Positions 18,429-28,851 of a DNA stretch of 64,000 bases are shown piece after piece; position 1 is the stretch's first letter; each line of letters opens with the position of its first letter. Source of the DNA: Brachyspira hampsonii 30446 (GTDB lineage: Bacteria > Spirochaetota > Brachyspiria > Brachyspirales > Brachyspiraceae); NCBI RefSeq assembly GCF_000316195.1, contig NZ_JH994110.1:196916-260915 (forward strand), given 5' to 3'. Under the pieces are notes generated by a model. That model saw only the letters and a program-made list of their open reading frames with translations, had not been told where the DNA came from and did not search any database. A program made the position numbers and the translations under genes.

Positions 18429-19250
18429 ATGATTGAAAACAATATTAGTGAAATTGCAAAAAAAATAGAAATAGAATCAAAAAAGCTAGATAAAAAAATA
18501 AAAGATATTGAAAAAATCAAATCATCTATAACTAAAGACTTAAAGAAAAATGTTAAAGAATTAAAAACAAATCAGTTAAAAAAACTTCAGGAAGAAAAGA
18601 AAAATATTACAGAGAAAGTTAAGGAAATGAAACATAATCTATTGAGTGCTAAAGAGGCAAATGCTTCTCAAGATGAAAATAAAAAAAATACAAAAATAGA
18701 AAATAATTCAAATAAAAAGCCTATAGATAAAACAGCAAAAAAAATTATGAATATGATGGCTTTATACAATAAAAATGCAAATAAAAAACTTATTGAAATT
18801 TTACAAACTGTTAAAGATGAAGATTTAAAAAAAGAAACAAATGCATATTTTAAATCCATACATGGAACTTTTATGCATATTATTCAATGCGATATGTATT
18901 TCTTTAAAGAATACAGAAAATATTCAAACAAGAAGAAAATAGAAAATGAAAATATATTAAACTATCTAAATGAAGATTTCACTTTCAATATAAGTATAAA
19001 TGAAGATTTAAAAAGTTTAATAGATATAAGAACAAAATTAGATGATGTTATAATAGCTATTGTTAATAGTATAGACGATTTTAATATATCAGAAAAAGTA
19101 ATTGTTCCAAATGCGGTAATAAAAAAGCCTAGATATCATTTGATAATGCATGAATTAAATCATGACACTCATCATAGAGGTGAGATTTCTGTGATGCTCG
19201 ATCAAATGGGATATAAAAATGATTATTCAAATTTAATGACTATAGTTTAA
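18429..19250 (+). CDS. Coiled-coil plus DinB-like domain protein
   Basis: Residues 1-95 are a Lys/Glu-rich coiled coil (repeats such as KKLDKKIKDIEKIKS). Residues 100-273 match the DinB/YfiT four-helix fold, with the metal-binding histidine pattern HGTFMHII near the first helix and HELNHDTHHRGEISVML near the end. DinB-like proteins are often thiol- or metal-dependent transferases; the substrate here is unknown. AGGA lies before the ATG. A bidirectional terminator separates it from the convergent ddl. The long coiled-coil extension is unusual for this family. Confidence 0.75.
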   Translation: MIENNISEIAKKIEIESKKLDKKIKDIEKIKSSITKDLKKNVKELKTNQLKKLQEEKKNITEKVKEMKHNLLSAKEANASQDENKKNTKIENNSNKKPIDKTAKKIMNMMALYNKNANKKLIEILQTVKDEDLKKETNAYFKSIHGTFMHIIQCDMYFFKEYRKYSNKKKIENENILNYLNEDFTFNISINEDLKSLIDIRTKLDDVIIAIVNSIDDFNISEKVIVPNAVIKKPRYHLIMHELNHDTHHRGEISVMLDQMGYKNDYSNLMTIV

Positions 19251-19270
19251 AAAATTAATAGACTAAATTA

Positions 19271-19310
19271 AAACATATATGCAAATAAATATCTGCATAT
19301 ATGTTTTTTA
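19271..19310. terminator. Bidirectional terminator between the DinB-like gene and ddl
   Basis: A long stem AACATATATGCA/TGCATATATGTT has A-rich and T-rich flanks on both sides, so it can serve both convergent genes. Confidence 0.85.
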
Positions 19311-19316
19311 TAAAAA

Positions 19317-20303
19317 CTATTTTAAAAGACCTAATATATACAAAACAAGATCATTAAAATCAAGATTTACATGCTTAGCCATTGCAGGTATATCAGAAGT
19401 ATTAGTCATGCCTCCTTGAGTATTTACCTCCATAAGATAAACTTCATTGTCCTCCCCTACTATAGCATCTATTCTTGAAAGCCCACTGCAGCCTAAAACT
19501 GTATACGCCTTTTTACATGTTTCCATTACTTTATTTTCCATTTCTTTTGATAATTTGGCAGGCATTTCCATATCTGTTTTTCCAGGTGTATATTTTGCCT
19601 CATAGTCATAGATTTCATTTTTAGAATTTATTCCTAGTATTGGAAAAACATAAATATTATCATCGTCTTGTCTTACTAAACCTACTGTAATTTCTTTTCC
19701 TTTTATATAAGGCTCTAAAAAATAATTTTTTGTTTCTTTTATACCGCTTACTATACTTTCAAACTCTGATTTTGTTTTTATCAAATGAACACCTACGCTT
19801 GAACCATCTGATATGGGCTTTAATATGATAGGAAAATTCAAAGTGAGTAAACTTCCTTTCACATTTTTATCATTAATCTCTTTAACATCTTTAAGAAGCA
19901 TAAAATCTGCAGTAGATACATTTGAAGACTTCCATATTCTTTTTGTATAAACCTTATTCATACAAACAGCGCTAACTAAAATATTCTCGCCTGTATATTT
20001 AATATTAAGACTTTCCAAAAGCCCCTGAATAGTTCCGTCCTCTCCTGATGTGCCATGCAGAATATTATAGCAGTATTCAATATTATTTTCTTTTAAAGTA
20101 TTTACCAATTCATACGAATCCTTCACATCTATTAAAATACAATTATCTTTTATTTCATCAAAGCTAGTCAATGCCTTATAAACATTCTGTCCGCTTCTAA
20201 GCGAAACTTCCCTCTCGGAACTTAATCCGCCATGCAAAACTGCTATTTTTTTATTTTTAAACCTATTTAAAATATTTTGTTTTAATTCGCTGTTTAATAT
20301 CAT
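19317..20303 (-). CDS. ddl: D-alanine--D-alanine ligase
   Basis: This enzyme joins two D-alanines with ATP for peptidoglycan precursor synthesis in the cytosol. The 328-residue protein has the N-terminal HGGLSSEREVSLRSG loop, HGTSGEDGTIQGLLE, the ATP-grasp segment LKPISDGSSVGVH, and the C-terminal metal-binding VNTQGGM, all standard. No VanA-type features are obvious. It stands alone; no other cell-wall genes are adjacent. It ends 6 nt from the shared terminator. Confidence 0.95.
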   Translation of the reverse strand: MILNSELKQNILNRFKNKKIAVLHGGLSSEREVSLRSGQNVYKALTSFDEIKDNCILIDVKDSYELVNTLKENNIEYCYNILHGTSGEDGTIQGLLESLNIKYTGENILVSAVCMNKVYTKRIWKSSNVSTADFMLLKDVKEINDKNVKGSLLTLNFPIILKPISDGSSVGVHLIKTKSEFESIVSGIKETKNYFLEPYIKGKEITVGLVRQDDDNIYVFPILGINSKNEIYDYEAKYTPGKTDMEMPAKLSKEMENKVMETCKKAYTVLGCSGLSRIDAIVGEDNEVYLMEVNTQGGMTNTSDIPAMAKHVNLDFNDLVLYILGLLK

Positions 20304-20483
20304 TTTATGTACCTATTTATTTTATATTTTAATTGTATTCTTTTAATAAATAATCTTAATGTTATTATATCGTATAATTTTATATTTCTATAATGAAATT
20401 TTTTAATACATTATTACTTTAATATGAAAATAGTTATAAATTACCATTTACTTTATTACAAATAAGGTTTATTATTTAATATT

Positions 20484-21155
20484 ATGGATATTAGTTTGAA
20501 GAATAACAATATAAAAAATTCAGTTTCTAAAATAAGTGCTGTTATATGCATAATATGTGCTAGCTCAGCAATAGCAGTTTTAGTGCTTTTAATACTTAAT
20601 TCTAAAACTGCAAGGGAAATAACTTCATTTTCTCTATACTCTAGCTTTTTAACAATATTTTATATAATAAATTCAATATACCATTTTTTCCCTTTTAATA
20701 ATAAAGCTAAAAAAGTTTTTTATATACTATCTCATGCATTTTTTATTATGATGATTTGGGGCATATATATTCCGCCCTGTCTAATATCATTACAAAACGG
20801 ATGGGGCTGGAGTTTTTTTGGAATTATTACAGGACTTTGTATATTGGGTATTACATTAAGAAGTATATTCGGCTACAGATGGCGAGGGGCTACTGAAACA
20901 ATATACTATTTTTTATTAAATTGGATTTGGCTCATAGCAATATCAAAAATATCTGCCGCTGTAGGTGAATACGGTGCTATATTATATTTAACAGGTTTTC
21001 TTCTGCTAAATATATCAATGGTATTTTACAGACTTGCTATGTACGAAGCTAACAAAAGATATACTCTATTCTTACCTTTGTTTTATTCGCTGTTAATAAT
21101 ATCCAATATATGTCATGCAGTTTTTATGTTTAGATATGTTGCAAATATTTTTTAA
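20484..21155 (+). CDS. HlyIII/PAQR-like membrane protein
   Basis: At 223 residues it has seven predicted membrane helices, laid out like hemolysin III/YqfA proteins. The family landmark S-x-x-Y-H is present as NSIYHFF, and SHAFFIMMIWGIYIPP corresponds to the 'DH.xIy..IaGxYtP' region. The usual Asp there is Ser, and the last-helix HxxxH is reduced to CHAVFMF, so part of the zinc site of the superfamily seems lost. It may therefore be catalytically inactive or a divergent subfamily. The acyl-CoA ligase follows 20 nt downstream, suggesting a two-gene unit. Confidence 0.6.
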   Translation: MDISLKNNNIKNSVSKISAVICIICASSAIAVLVLLILNSKTAREITSFSLYSSFLTIFYIINSIYHFFPFNNKAKKVFYILSHAFFIMMIWGIYIPPCLISLQNGWGWSFFGIITGLCILGITLRSIFGYRWRGATETIYYFLLNWIWLIAISKISAAVGEYGAILYLTGFLLLNISMVFYRLAMYEANKRYTLFLPLFYSLLIISNICHAVFMFRYVANIF

Positions 21156-21175
21156 TAAATATATAGGAGGTAAAT

Positions 21176-22822
21176 ATGATTAAAGAAAGACTAAGCGACT
21201 ATATTCAAAATAGTATAAAAGAAAATTGGGATATAAATGCATTAGCCGATTATGGAACTAATAATATATTAAAATATTCTGATATAGCTAAAAATATATT
21301 AAAAATACATACAGGTTTTAAAAAGCTCGATATACATAAAGGAGAAAAAATAGCTCTATGCGGTGCTAATTCTGTTAATTGGGCTTTAACATACATTTCA
21401 ATAGTAACTTACGGTGCAATCGTAGTTCCTATACTCGTGGACTTTTCAAAAGAAGATATAGCGTCTATTATCAAAGATTCTGGGGCTAAGTTTTTATTTG
21501 CAGATTCAAATATATTAAAAGGAATTGATGCGGATACTTTATCAATTATTACTAAAGCTTTTCATTTAAATAATTTTGACACTTTTACTATAGAAAAGGA
21601 AAATACAGATAATAATAAAAAATCTGAAAATATATTCAGCGATATAGAAATTGAAAATATAAGCAAAGAAGATTTTAATCTTACTATATTTGAAAATGAT
21701 ACTTTAGCCACTATTATATATACTTCCGGAACTACAGGATTCAGTAAAGGAGTTATGCTCAATCATAATTCATTAGCAGCAAATATAAGATACGCTATTA
21801 ATAATATGCCTGTAAAACCTAATGATCATATACTTTCTTTTCTTCCTCTTGCCCATGTATTCGGATGCTTATTTGACTTTTTATTCCCATTTTCAAGAGG
21901 GGCATGCATATATATGCTTAATGCTATACCTAGTCCTAATATTTTGCTTAAAGCATTTGATGAAGTAAAACCTAATCTTATACTTATGGTTCCGCTTATC
22001 ATAGAAAAAATTTATTTGAAAAAAATACTCCCTACCATAAGCAAACCTCTAATTGCTGGTTTATTAAAAATGCCTATTATATCATCTTTACTAAAATCAA
22101 AAATTAGAAATACGCTTACGCAATCTTTCGGAGGAAATTTTTATGAGGTTATAATAGGAGGAAGTGCTTTAAATAGTGATGTAGAAAAATTTCTTATGGA
22201 TATAGGTTTTAAATTTACAGTAGGATATGGTATGACCGAATGCGGACCTTTAATCAGTTACGGACCTTGGAATAAGCATGTACCTAGAAGCTGCGGATGC
22301 ATAATTGACACACTTGAAGTTAAAATTGATGCTGAAAAGGAAGGAGATGTAGGAGAAATCATGGTAAAAGGTGAAAATGTTATGCTTGGATATTACAAGA
22401 ATTACAAAGCAACTGCTGATGTTCTTTCTAAAGACGGATGGCTTAGAACAGGCGATTTAGGAGTGCTTGGTGAGAACAACAGAATATTCATAAGAGGAAG
22501 AATCAAGAATATGCTTCTTGGTGCTAGCGGTCAGAATATTTATCCTGAAGAGATAGAAAGTAAATTAAATGCTATGCCTTATATATTAGAGTCTTTAGTT
22601 TTACAAAGAGAAAATAAACTTCATGCTCTCTTATATTTGGATGCAGAAAGAATAAAAAATGAAAAATTAAGCGAAGAGGAAATTAATAAACTTATAGAAA
22701 ACAATAGAATAGAAGTTAATAAAATGCTTCCAGAGTTTGGAAGAATATCAGGATTTACAATACAAAAAGAAGAGTTTATAAAAAATCCTACTAAAAAAAT
22801 AAAAAGATTTTTGTATAAATAA
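21176..22822 (+). CDS. AMP-dependent synthetase, long-chain acyl-CoA ligase type
   Basis: It activates a carboxylic acid (probably a fatty acid) with ATP and then CoA. The ATP motif is IIYTSGTTGFSKGVMLNH, followed by VGYGMTECGPL, the hinge WLRTGDLG, and the C-terminal PTKKIKRF lysine. At 548 residues it is slightly shorter than FadD but complete. A strong AGGAGG binding site lies 6 nt before the ATG. It probably shares a transcript with the HlyIII-like gene. It is followed by a hairpin terminator at 22842. Confidence 0.9.
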   Translation: MIKERLSDYIQNSIKENWDINALADYGTNNILKYSDIAKNILKIHTGFKKLDIHKGEKIALCGANSVNWALTYISIVTYGAIVVPILVDFSKEDIASIIKDSGAKFLFADSNILKGIDADTLSIITKAFHLNNFDTFTIEKENTDNNKKSENIFSDIEIENISKEDFNLTIFENDTLATIIYTSGTTGFSKGVMLNHNSLAANIRYAINNMPVKPNDHILSFLPLAHVFGCLFDFLFPFSRGACIYMLNAIPSPNILLKAFDEVKPNLILMVPLIIEKIYLKKILPTISKPLIAGLLKMPIISSLLKSKIRNTLTQSFGGNFYEVIIGGSALNSDVEKFLMDIGFKFTVGYGMTECGPLISYGPWNKHVPRSCGCIIDTLEVKIDAEKEGDVGEIMVKGENVMLGYYKNYKATADVLSKDGWLRTGDLGVLGENNRIFIRGRIKNMLLGASGQNIYPEEIESKLNAMPYILESLVLQRENKLHALLYLDAERIKNEKLSEEEINKLIENNRIEVNKMLPEFGRISGFTIQKEEFIKNPTKKIKRFLYK

Positions 22823-22841
22823 AATATCCTTAAAATAATAT

Positions 22842-22876
22842 AAAAAGGCTTGGATTAATTATTCAAGTCTTTTTAT
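22842..22876 (+). terminator. Terminator of the acyl-CoA ligase gene
   Basis: AAAAGGCTTG and CAAGTCTTTTT pair across an AT loop and are followed by TTTTATTTT. Confidence 0.75.
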
Positions 22877-22888
22877 TTTGACTTATTT

Positions 22889-23230
22889 TAATACCCGCCC
22901 TTCAGGCTTTTTGATACAATTTCTAATTTTTAAAACATTTTTCTTTTTAATATTAAACTGTTATTTTAACTGCCCGCCCAAGAGTTTTATAATTTAAGGC
23001 TTCCAAACCGCACGCAGAACAAAGTTTTAAACTTATGACTATTAAAAATTGTAATTTAAATAATAAATAAAATTCTATTAACCGTGCGTTGAGTAAAATT
23101 ACCAAGCTAATAAAAACTTGGGCGGGTGCTGAAATTTCTAATTAAGCAATAAAATAATTTTAAATTATAATTTAAATTAAAACAGAAAATATTAAAGGGC
23201 GGGGTATGTAAACAAAATTTTAAACTTAAA
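22889..23230 (+). repeat. Intergenic A/B array with two half B modules
   Basis: A right half of B (22889-22983, CCCGCCCTTCAGG ... TGCCCGCCCAAG) is followed by a full A (23006-23090) and a left half of B (23117 to about 23230, CTTGGGCGGGTGC ... AAAGGGCGGGGTATG). The second B loses its right half abruptly at about 23230. The remaining gap (23231-23385) has unrelated AT-rich sequence. In it, a short frame (AEYPIDLALLSDIEVIKITQ...) may be a gene relic but has no start signal. Confidence 0.75.
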
Positions 23231-23385
23231 TGGATTTTAAGGATTACATACTTTGCATGCAGAATATCCAATTGATTTAGCTTTACTTAGTGATATTGAA
23301 GTTATAAAAATAACGCAAAGAATACAGTATTTATTTACTTATTTAGAAGAAATTAAAATGAATTTGACAATTCTAATATCGTTTT

Positions 23386-25563
23386 TTAATAAATATAATA
23401 ATAAATATTTCCGTTTTTATTTTTTATATGCTCTAATATAAAGCTGGTTTTATTATGCATCTTCACGCAGTCAAATATTACCGTATTTCCTTTATGGTCA
23501 ATAATATCTTCTTCTTTGCATTTAGAGCAGCCAACCGACATACTTTTTGGACAGAACGCAAAGTTCATAGCAGGTATAAAACCTTCTTTTATGCTTATAG
23601 TATGTTTTAGAGTTTTACCTGCTTCAACAGCTGATATTACAGTATCAATACCTAATTTATATAAAAAGTTCACACTGTAATTATTAATGGCATTAAGTCC
23701 TATTCCAGACCATAATACAGCTTTTCCTTTTAATGCTTCAATATGCCCCAAGTTATTGCATATTACAATCATTCCGTCTGTTTTTTCTGCTATGCTTTTT
23801 ATAACCTCAATATCTTTGTCAAATGTTACATGAGGAAGTATTATACCGTCTATTTTTTTATTTTCAAAAAGTGTTATTATGTTTTCATCATAAACACTTG
23901 GAAATAATATTCTTTTATCATAATGAATATCAGAATATAATTTTAATTTCTCTTCGCTGTTTACAATCAAAACTTTTATATCAGTATTAGGATAATTTAT
24001 ATTATTAAAAATATTTTTATCATAATGGATTTCTTTAGACTTCATTAATATATTTTCTAATTTCTCAATTAAAGCCCTTCTAGCTTCATTTAAAACTTTT
24101 ACTGGTATAAAAGGATTTTTGAAATTCTCTTCTATAATAATATTTTCAAATTCAAATACTGTGCCTCCAGTCTTTGAAAGAGAATTAAAAATATCTTCTT
24201 TAGTAGTCGATTTTGTTTTAGCCTCTTGAAGAGTATAATCGCTTATGTATTCTATATTGTTTAATCTATCATCGTATTTGCTATGAACTTCCAATTTTAT
24301 TTTGTCATTATCAAATCCAATTATGCATTTCAAATCAAGGATATGTTTAAAACTATCATTTTCAATTATTTTGTTTGCCTTATCAATCTGAAGTTTATCA
24401 GTGGTTCTATAAACCTTATCTCCTACATTGACATTTTTTATAACAGCAGAAAAACTCAAATTTCCTTTAGCTCTTTTTACCCTCTCATTATCTTTATATA
24501 AATCAGAAATCTGCATTCCAACTGTTCCGCTCTCACCGAATGAAAGCCCGTCATATACATTCAATTCTTTATCTGCTTTTATATATATTTTATTTTTCTT
24601 GTATGCTTTAACTTCTCCTATATATTCGCCGTCATGGCTAGGCTTATAATTTTCAAAAATATCCTTTGAATTATAATAATACCCTTGAGAAAAACCTCCT
24701 CTGTTAAAAATCTTCATCAAACTTTCTCTGTACTTCTCTATGGGTATATACTTATTTTCTAAAGCCAAATCAATAGCATGCCTATATATAGAAGTTGTAA
24801 TTGCGGCATATTCACTTCTTTTAGCTCGTCCTTCAATTTTAAAAGATGTTATACCGCTTTCAAGGAGATTAGGAATTATATCAATAGTCATCAAATCTTT
24901 TGTACTTAATGGATAATTGGTTTTACCTCCTGTGTACTCCATTCTGCAGGGCTGAGCACATGCACCTCTGTTTGCACTTCTTCCTCCATGCAGATATGAA
25001 TAAGCACATTGACCTGAAAAACTCACGCATAAAGCTCCATGCACAAAAGTTTCAAGCTCTATATCAGTATTATCTCTAATATATTTTATATTATCCAAAC
25101 TCATTTCTCGGGCTAAAACTACTCTATCAAGCCCAATACTTTTTAAAAGTTTTACACTGTCTAAATTATTACAAGACATCTGCGTACTAGCATGCATAGC
25201 AATATTTAAATTATTTCTTACAATATCAATAATACCCAAGTCCTGCACTATAATAGCATCAGCCCCCATATTATAAACACTTTTTATAAGAGGAAGCACT
25301 TTATCAATTTCATCATTATAAACTAAAGTATTAACAGTTATATAAACATTAACATCTCTTAATTTAGCAAATCTTATATTCTCTTCAAGTGCCTTTTCAT
25401 CAAAGTTTTCTGCCGCCCCAACCCTAGCATTAAAACTTTTAGTACCAAAATACACAGCATCAGCCCCAGCATTAACAGACGCCTTCAAAGCTCTTTCATC
25501 TCCAACAGGTGCGAGAAGTTCTATTTTTTTATTTTGAGTTTTTATATTCAAGTTATTTTCCAT
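23386..25563 (-). CDS. U32 family peptidase-like protein, RlhA type with DUF3656
   Basis: At 725 residues, the N-terminal domain is a U32 barrel (ELLAPVGDERALKASVNAGA; AVYFGTKSFNAR) with the family signature ETFVHGALCVSFSGQC and the cysteine run CAQPCRMEY. Later parts fit the DUF3656 insert and a second barrel-like region ending with CPKSMSVGCSKC. Long U32 proteins of this kind (RlhA, TrhP) are known to take part in hydroxylation of rRNA or tRNA cytidine/uridine rather than proteolysis; that role is inferred here. The conserved cysteines may hold an Fe-S cluster. The gap of 115 bp upstream holds nothing recognised. Confidence 0.88.
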   Translation of the reverse strand: MENNLNIKTQNKKIELLAPVGDERALKASVNAGADAVYFGTKSFNARVGAAENFDEKALEENIRFAKLRDVNVYITVNTLVYNDEIDKVLPLIKSVYNMGADAIIVQDLGIIDIVRNNLNIAMHASTQMSCNNLDSVKLLKSIGLDRVVLAREMSLDNIKYIRDNTDIELETFVHGALCVSFSGQCAYSYLHGGRSANRGACAQPCRMEYTGGKTNYPLSTKDLMTIDIIPNLLESGITSFKIEGRAKRSEYAAITTSIYRHAIDLALENKYIPIEKYRESLMKIFNRGGFSQGYYYNSKDIFENYKPSHDGEYIGEVKAYKKNKIYIKADKELNVYDGLSFGESGTVGMQISDLYKDNERVKRAKGNLSFSAVIKNVNVGDKVYRTTDKLQIDKANKIIENDSFKHILDLKCIIGFDNDKIKLEVHSKYDDRLNNIEYISDYTLQEAKTKSTTKEDIFNSLSKTGGTVFEFENIIIEENFKNPFIPVKVLNEARRALIEKLENILMKSKEIHYDKNIFNNINYPNTDIKVLIVNSEEKLKLYSDIHYDKRILFPSVYDENIITLFENKKIDGIILPHVTFDKDIEVIKSIAEKTDGMIVICNNLGHIEALKGKAVLWSGIGLNAINNYSVNFLYKLGIDTVISAVEAGKTLKHTISIKEGFIPAMNFAFCPKSMSVGCSKCKEEDIIDHKGNTVIFDCVKMHNKTSFILEHIKNKNGNIYYYIY

Positions 25564-25678
25564 TATTTTTTAGATATATATATTATGATTTGCTTCACTA
25601 AAATGCAAGTAAAAATATAAAAAACAAAACTTATTATTGATAATAACAATCACATATATAACTATATCTAAAAATATT

Positions 25679-27727
25679 CTATTTCTTCTTTATATATAAA
25701 GTAATTTCATCTGTACTTATATCTAATTTATCTAAAACATTTATAATCAACTTTATTTTTGTATTTGTATCTGTATCAGTATTTACAAAGAAATTCGATT
25801 CTGTTTTAGTTGCTTTACCATAGTTATAAAAAAAATTCTTCATCACTTATTTTATTTTTAAAACTATCATCTTTAAATATAAGGTTATTAAATCTCACTG
25901 AATCTTCTTCATATATTAAATTTAATATTTTAATAATAAATTTAGCCCATTTACTAGCTTCATATTTAACATTTTTATATTCAAAAGAATATATATTCAT
26001 ACCTGAAAAATCTATACTATCATCTAAAGGATATTCTAATATATCATTATTTTCTTCTATTGTAATATTAGGATATTTATAATATTTTAATAGTTCATTT
26101 ATCAATCTTTTACTTCTATCAACTATAATATTCTCTCCCCAATCATCCAATTCTATCAAATCCTTATTTAAAAAAGTAAACTTACTATTTTTATATACTT
26201 TTATTTTTTCTTTTAAATGATTATTTGAAAGTTCAGGATTATAAGCTGTTAATGTAAGATTACCTAAAGTATTAATATATTTTTTATGTACCTCTTTATA
26301 ATTATTGCCTATTAAATCTATCCAGTCATTATTTAATGTTATTGGCATAATATGTTCTATTGTTATATTGTTAATATCTATTTTTTCTTTACTATTTAAT
26401 CCTTCTAATCTAGTTAATATAAATTTACCCAATACTGTTTTATATACATCTTTTTCTATAATTGAATTTATCACACTTAAATCATCGGGAAACTCTGATC
26501 CACCTTTCAAATCAATTAAAGACGAAGCAATATATTCTATAAATTTATCTGTATTAATTTTATCATTAAAAAATGAACTTATTTTTTTTATTAAAGAAAT
26601 GCAAATTTTATTTAAACCGTTAGCAGGCTTAGAACATATTAATCTTCTCAATATATAATTTTCTATTAAATGTAATGAATCAAATAATATTTCATCTGAT
26701 ATATATCCATCATCTCTATATTGCAGTAATAAAATTATTAATGGATTTAAAACATTTATTTTTAATTCCTTTATATTATTTAATTTAATTTTAATATTTT
26801 TATTTAATTCTTTTTCTGTATTTAAAATAATATTATAATATTCAGAATACTTTAACAAATCTTTTAATACATCTTCATTGTTTTTATTTTCTAAATATTT
26901 TTTAAAATCATTATAAACTTCAGATTCTTTTGAAAATTCTTTATTTTCTATAATTAAAAAAAATCTTATAAATGTTGACACATTTTTATCGTCTAAATTC
27001 TGCATGCAATTTTCTTCTATTTTCACCCAATATTTTTCATATAATATATCTTGATTTTGATACATCAAAATATAATTTCTAATTTTATCACCTTCTTTTA
27101 ACGATAAACCTGTAGCATTTAGAGTTTCAAAAATAATTTGAGGTTCATCTTCCTGTTCTAAAGTTACTATAATTCCCTTAAGTAAATATAATCCTTTCCA
27201 TAATTTATAAATATATTTTTCATCATTATTTAATTTTTCTTTAAAAAATAAATAGTTATTAATTATATTAGATTCCCCTTTTCTTATCTTATTTTCCTAT
27301 TATCTATTATATCATTTAAATATTTATCATCTCTTTGTATTTGTTTCAAAAATAATCTACCTCTATTTTTTTCTATATCAGAAAATATTAAAGGTTCTAT
27401 ATTATCTTTTAATCTTTCATCATTATTTTTTGCAAAGTCTAAAATGGCAAGTAATAATAAAATTATTGTTGTTATTCTTTGTTGTCCATCTATAATGTAA
27501 AAACTATTTGGTGAAAAAAAATTTTTCTCATCTTTTCTAGAAACTAAAACAAAAGAACCTATAAAATATTCTTTAGCATTTCTATCAACAGCTCTTTCTA
27601 TATCATGTATTAATTTTTCACACTGTTCTTTTTTCCAATCATAATTTCTCTGATATACAGGAATATGAAATGTATCCCTTGAATTAAACATATTTTTTAA
27701 AACTTCTATATCGCCACCCTTTATCAT
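25679..27727 (-). pseudogene. DUF262/DUF1524 (GmrSD-like) defence-type gene broken by two small indels
   Basis: The N-terminal DUF262 domain is clear: IPVYQRNYDW and the nucleotide motif IDGQQRITT. Its frame ends at 27284. The next frame continues with PQIIFETLNATGLSLKEGD, which belongs to the same domain, then the DUF1524 nuclease-like segment TIEHIMPITLNNDW ... NTLGNLTL. The break is a tandem duplication CTTAT-CTTAT (27283-27292). Removing one copy restores the frame as DNRKIRKGES. A second break is an A8 run (25828-25835); with seven A's the protein continues for about 50 residues (NYGKATKTESNFFVNTDTDT...) to a stop at 25679. Corrected length is about 680 residues. Such proteins are modification-dependent restriction enzymes. 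No partner gene is adjacent. Confidence 0.85.
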
Positions 27728-27817
27728 AATAAAACTCCCAAAACTTCATCATAGCATTATAACATATTTATACAAAAATTAAACTAATTATAATATACAT
27801 TATTACAGCATTTACAT

Positions 27818-27846
27818 TTGATATATACAAAATTAAATGATATAAT
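27818..27846 (+). promoter_or_regulatory. Sigma-70-type promoter for thymidine kinase
   Basis: TTGATA and TATAAT are separated by 17 bp, with the start codon about 32 bp after the -10 box. This is one of the best promoter matches in the window. Confidence 0.7.
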
Positions 27847-27877
27847 AGTATAATTCATTTAAAAATATTGGACTATT

Positions 27878-28471
27878 ATGAATCATTTAATTACAGGCCC
27901 TATGTTCGCAGGAAAATCAAAATATTTAATTAAAACTTTAGATTATCTTTTAATGGAAAATAAAGATATAAAAATATTATTCATATATCCGGCAATATCT
28001 TTTAGAGGCTATTTCTGCCGCGATAAAGATGTTTCTTTAGATAAGAGAATAGATATAATTACTGAAGAAGAAATCGAAAATAATATTGGAAAAGATGTAG
28101 AAAATATTTATAATTACATTTCAAGATATGATATTATAGGAATAGATGAATTTTGCTTTTTAAATGATACTTCCATTTTTATAAAACTAATAAAAACATG
28201 CTCTCAAAGAAATTCTGCAACTAACTTTTGTATAGCTTCTCTTGATATGGACTATAAAAGAAATTATTGGGAAAGTGTATCGGCATTAATAGAAGAAGAT
28301 CTGATTGATATACATACAAAAGTTTTTGGTAAATGCGACTGCGGAAAAAAAGGAATATACTCAAAAAGAATAGTTAAAGATGTGGACAGAGTTGTAATCG
28401 GAGATGATATATATAAATGCGTATGCAGGTATTGCTACGAAGGCGAAGATGAAGTTAAATTTGATTTATAA
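27878..28471 (+). CDS. tdk: Thymidine kinase, type II
   Basis: It phosphorylates thymidine for salvage into dTMP. The 197-residue protein begins with the P-loop GPMFAGKS (residues 7-14). It has the Walker-B-like IGIDEFCF and a C-terminal zinc site from CDCGKKG and CVCRYC. The lasso region is divergent, but the order and length match the family. A strong promoter precedes it. A repeat cluster begins 25 nt after its stop codon, lying between it and the convergent NhaC gene. Confidence 0.88.
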   Translation: MNHLITGPMFAGKSKYLIKTLDYLLMENKDIKILFIYPAISFRGYFCRDKDVSLDKRIDIITEEEIENNIGKDVENIYNYISRYDIIGIDEFCFLNDTSIFIKLIKTCSQRNSATNFCIASLDMDYKRNYWESVSALIEEDLIDIHTKVFGKCDCGKKGIYSKRIVKDVDRVVIGDDIYKCVCRYCYEGEDEVKFDL

Positions 28472-28496
28472 ATATTTCTAATTTTTTTATTTATAC

Positions 28497-28824
28497 TACG
28501 CACGCAGAACAAATTTATAAAATATATTTTCATTATTATTTCTAGTTTACACTATATAATAAATCTCACTAACCGTGCGTTATTATTCATTATCAATTTA
28601 AAAAATACTTGGGTGGGCAGCTATAATTTCTGATGAAAATATTAAATATAATAAAATTTTAAATGCATATTAAAATTATAAATCTAAAGGGTGGGATTTC
28701 TAAGTGATTTTTGTTTTAAAAAATTACTTACATACCCCACCCTTTTTCCTTTTTAAATTAATAAGTAATAAAAATACTAATATTCTTTTTTATTAAAATT
28801 AGAAATGTTAACACCCACCCAAGC
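28497..28824 (+). repeat. Intergenic A/B inverted-repeat pair
   Basis: A 28497-28580 (TACGCACGCAGAACAAA ... AACCGTGCGTT) and B 28608-28824 (CTTGGGTGGGCAGC ... ACACCCACCCAAG, with inner arms AAGGGTGGG and CCCCACCCTTT). Both are complete. The cluster lies between the convergent tdk and NhaC genes and is followed by the NhaC terminator. Confidence 0.85.
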
Positions 28825-28851
28825 GTATATTAAATTTATTGAATTATATAA

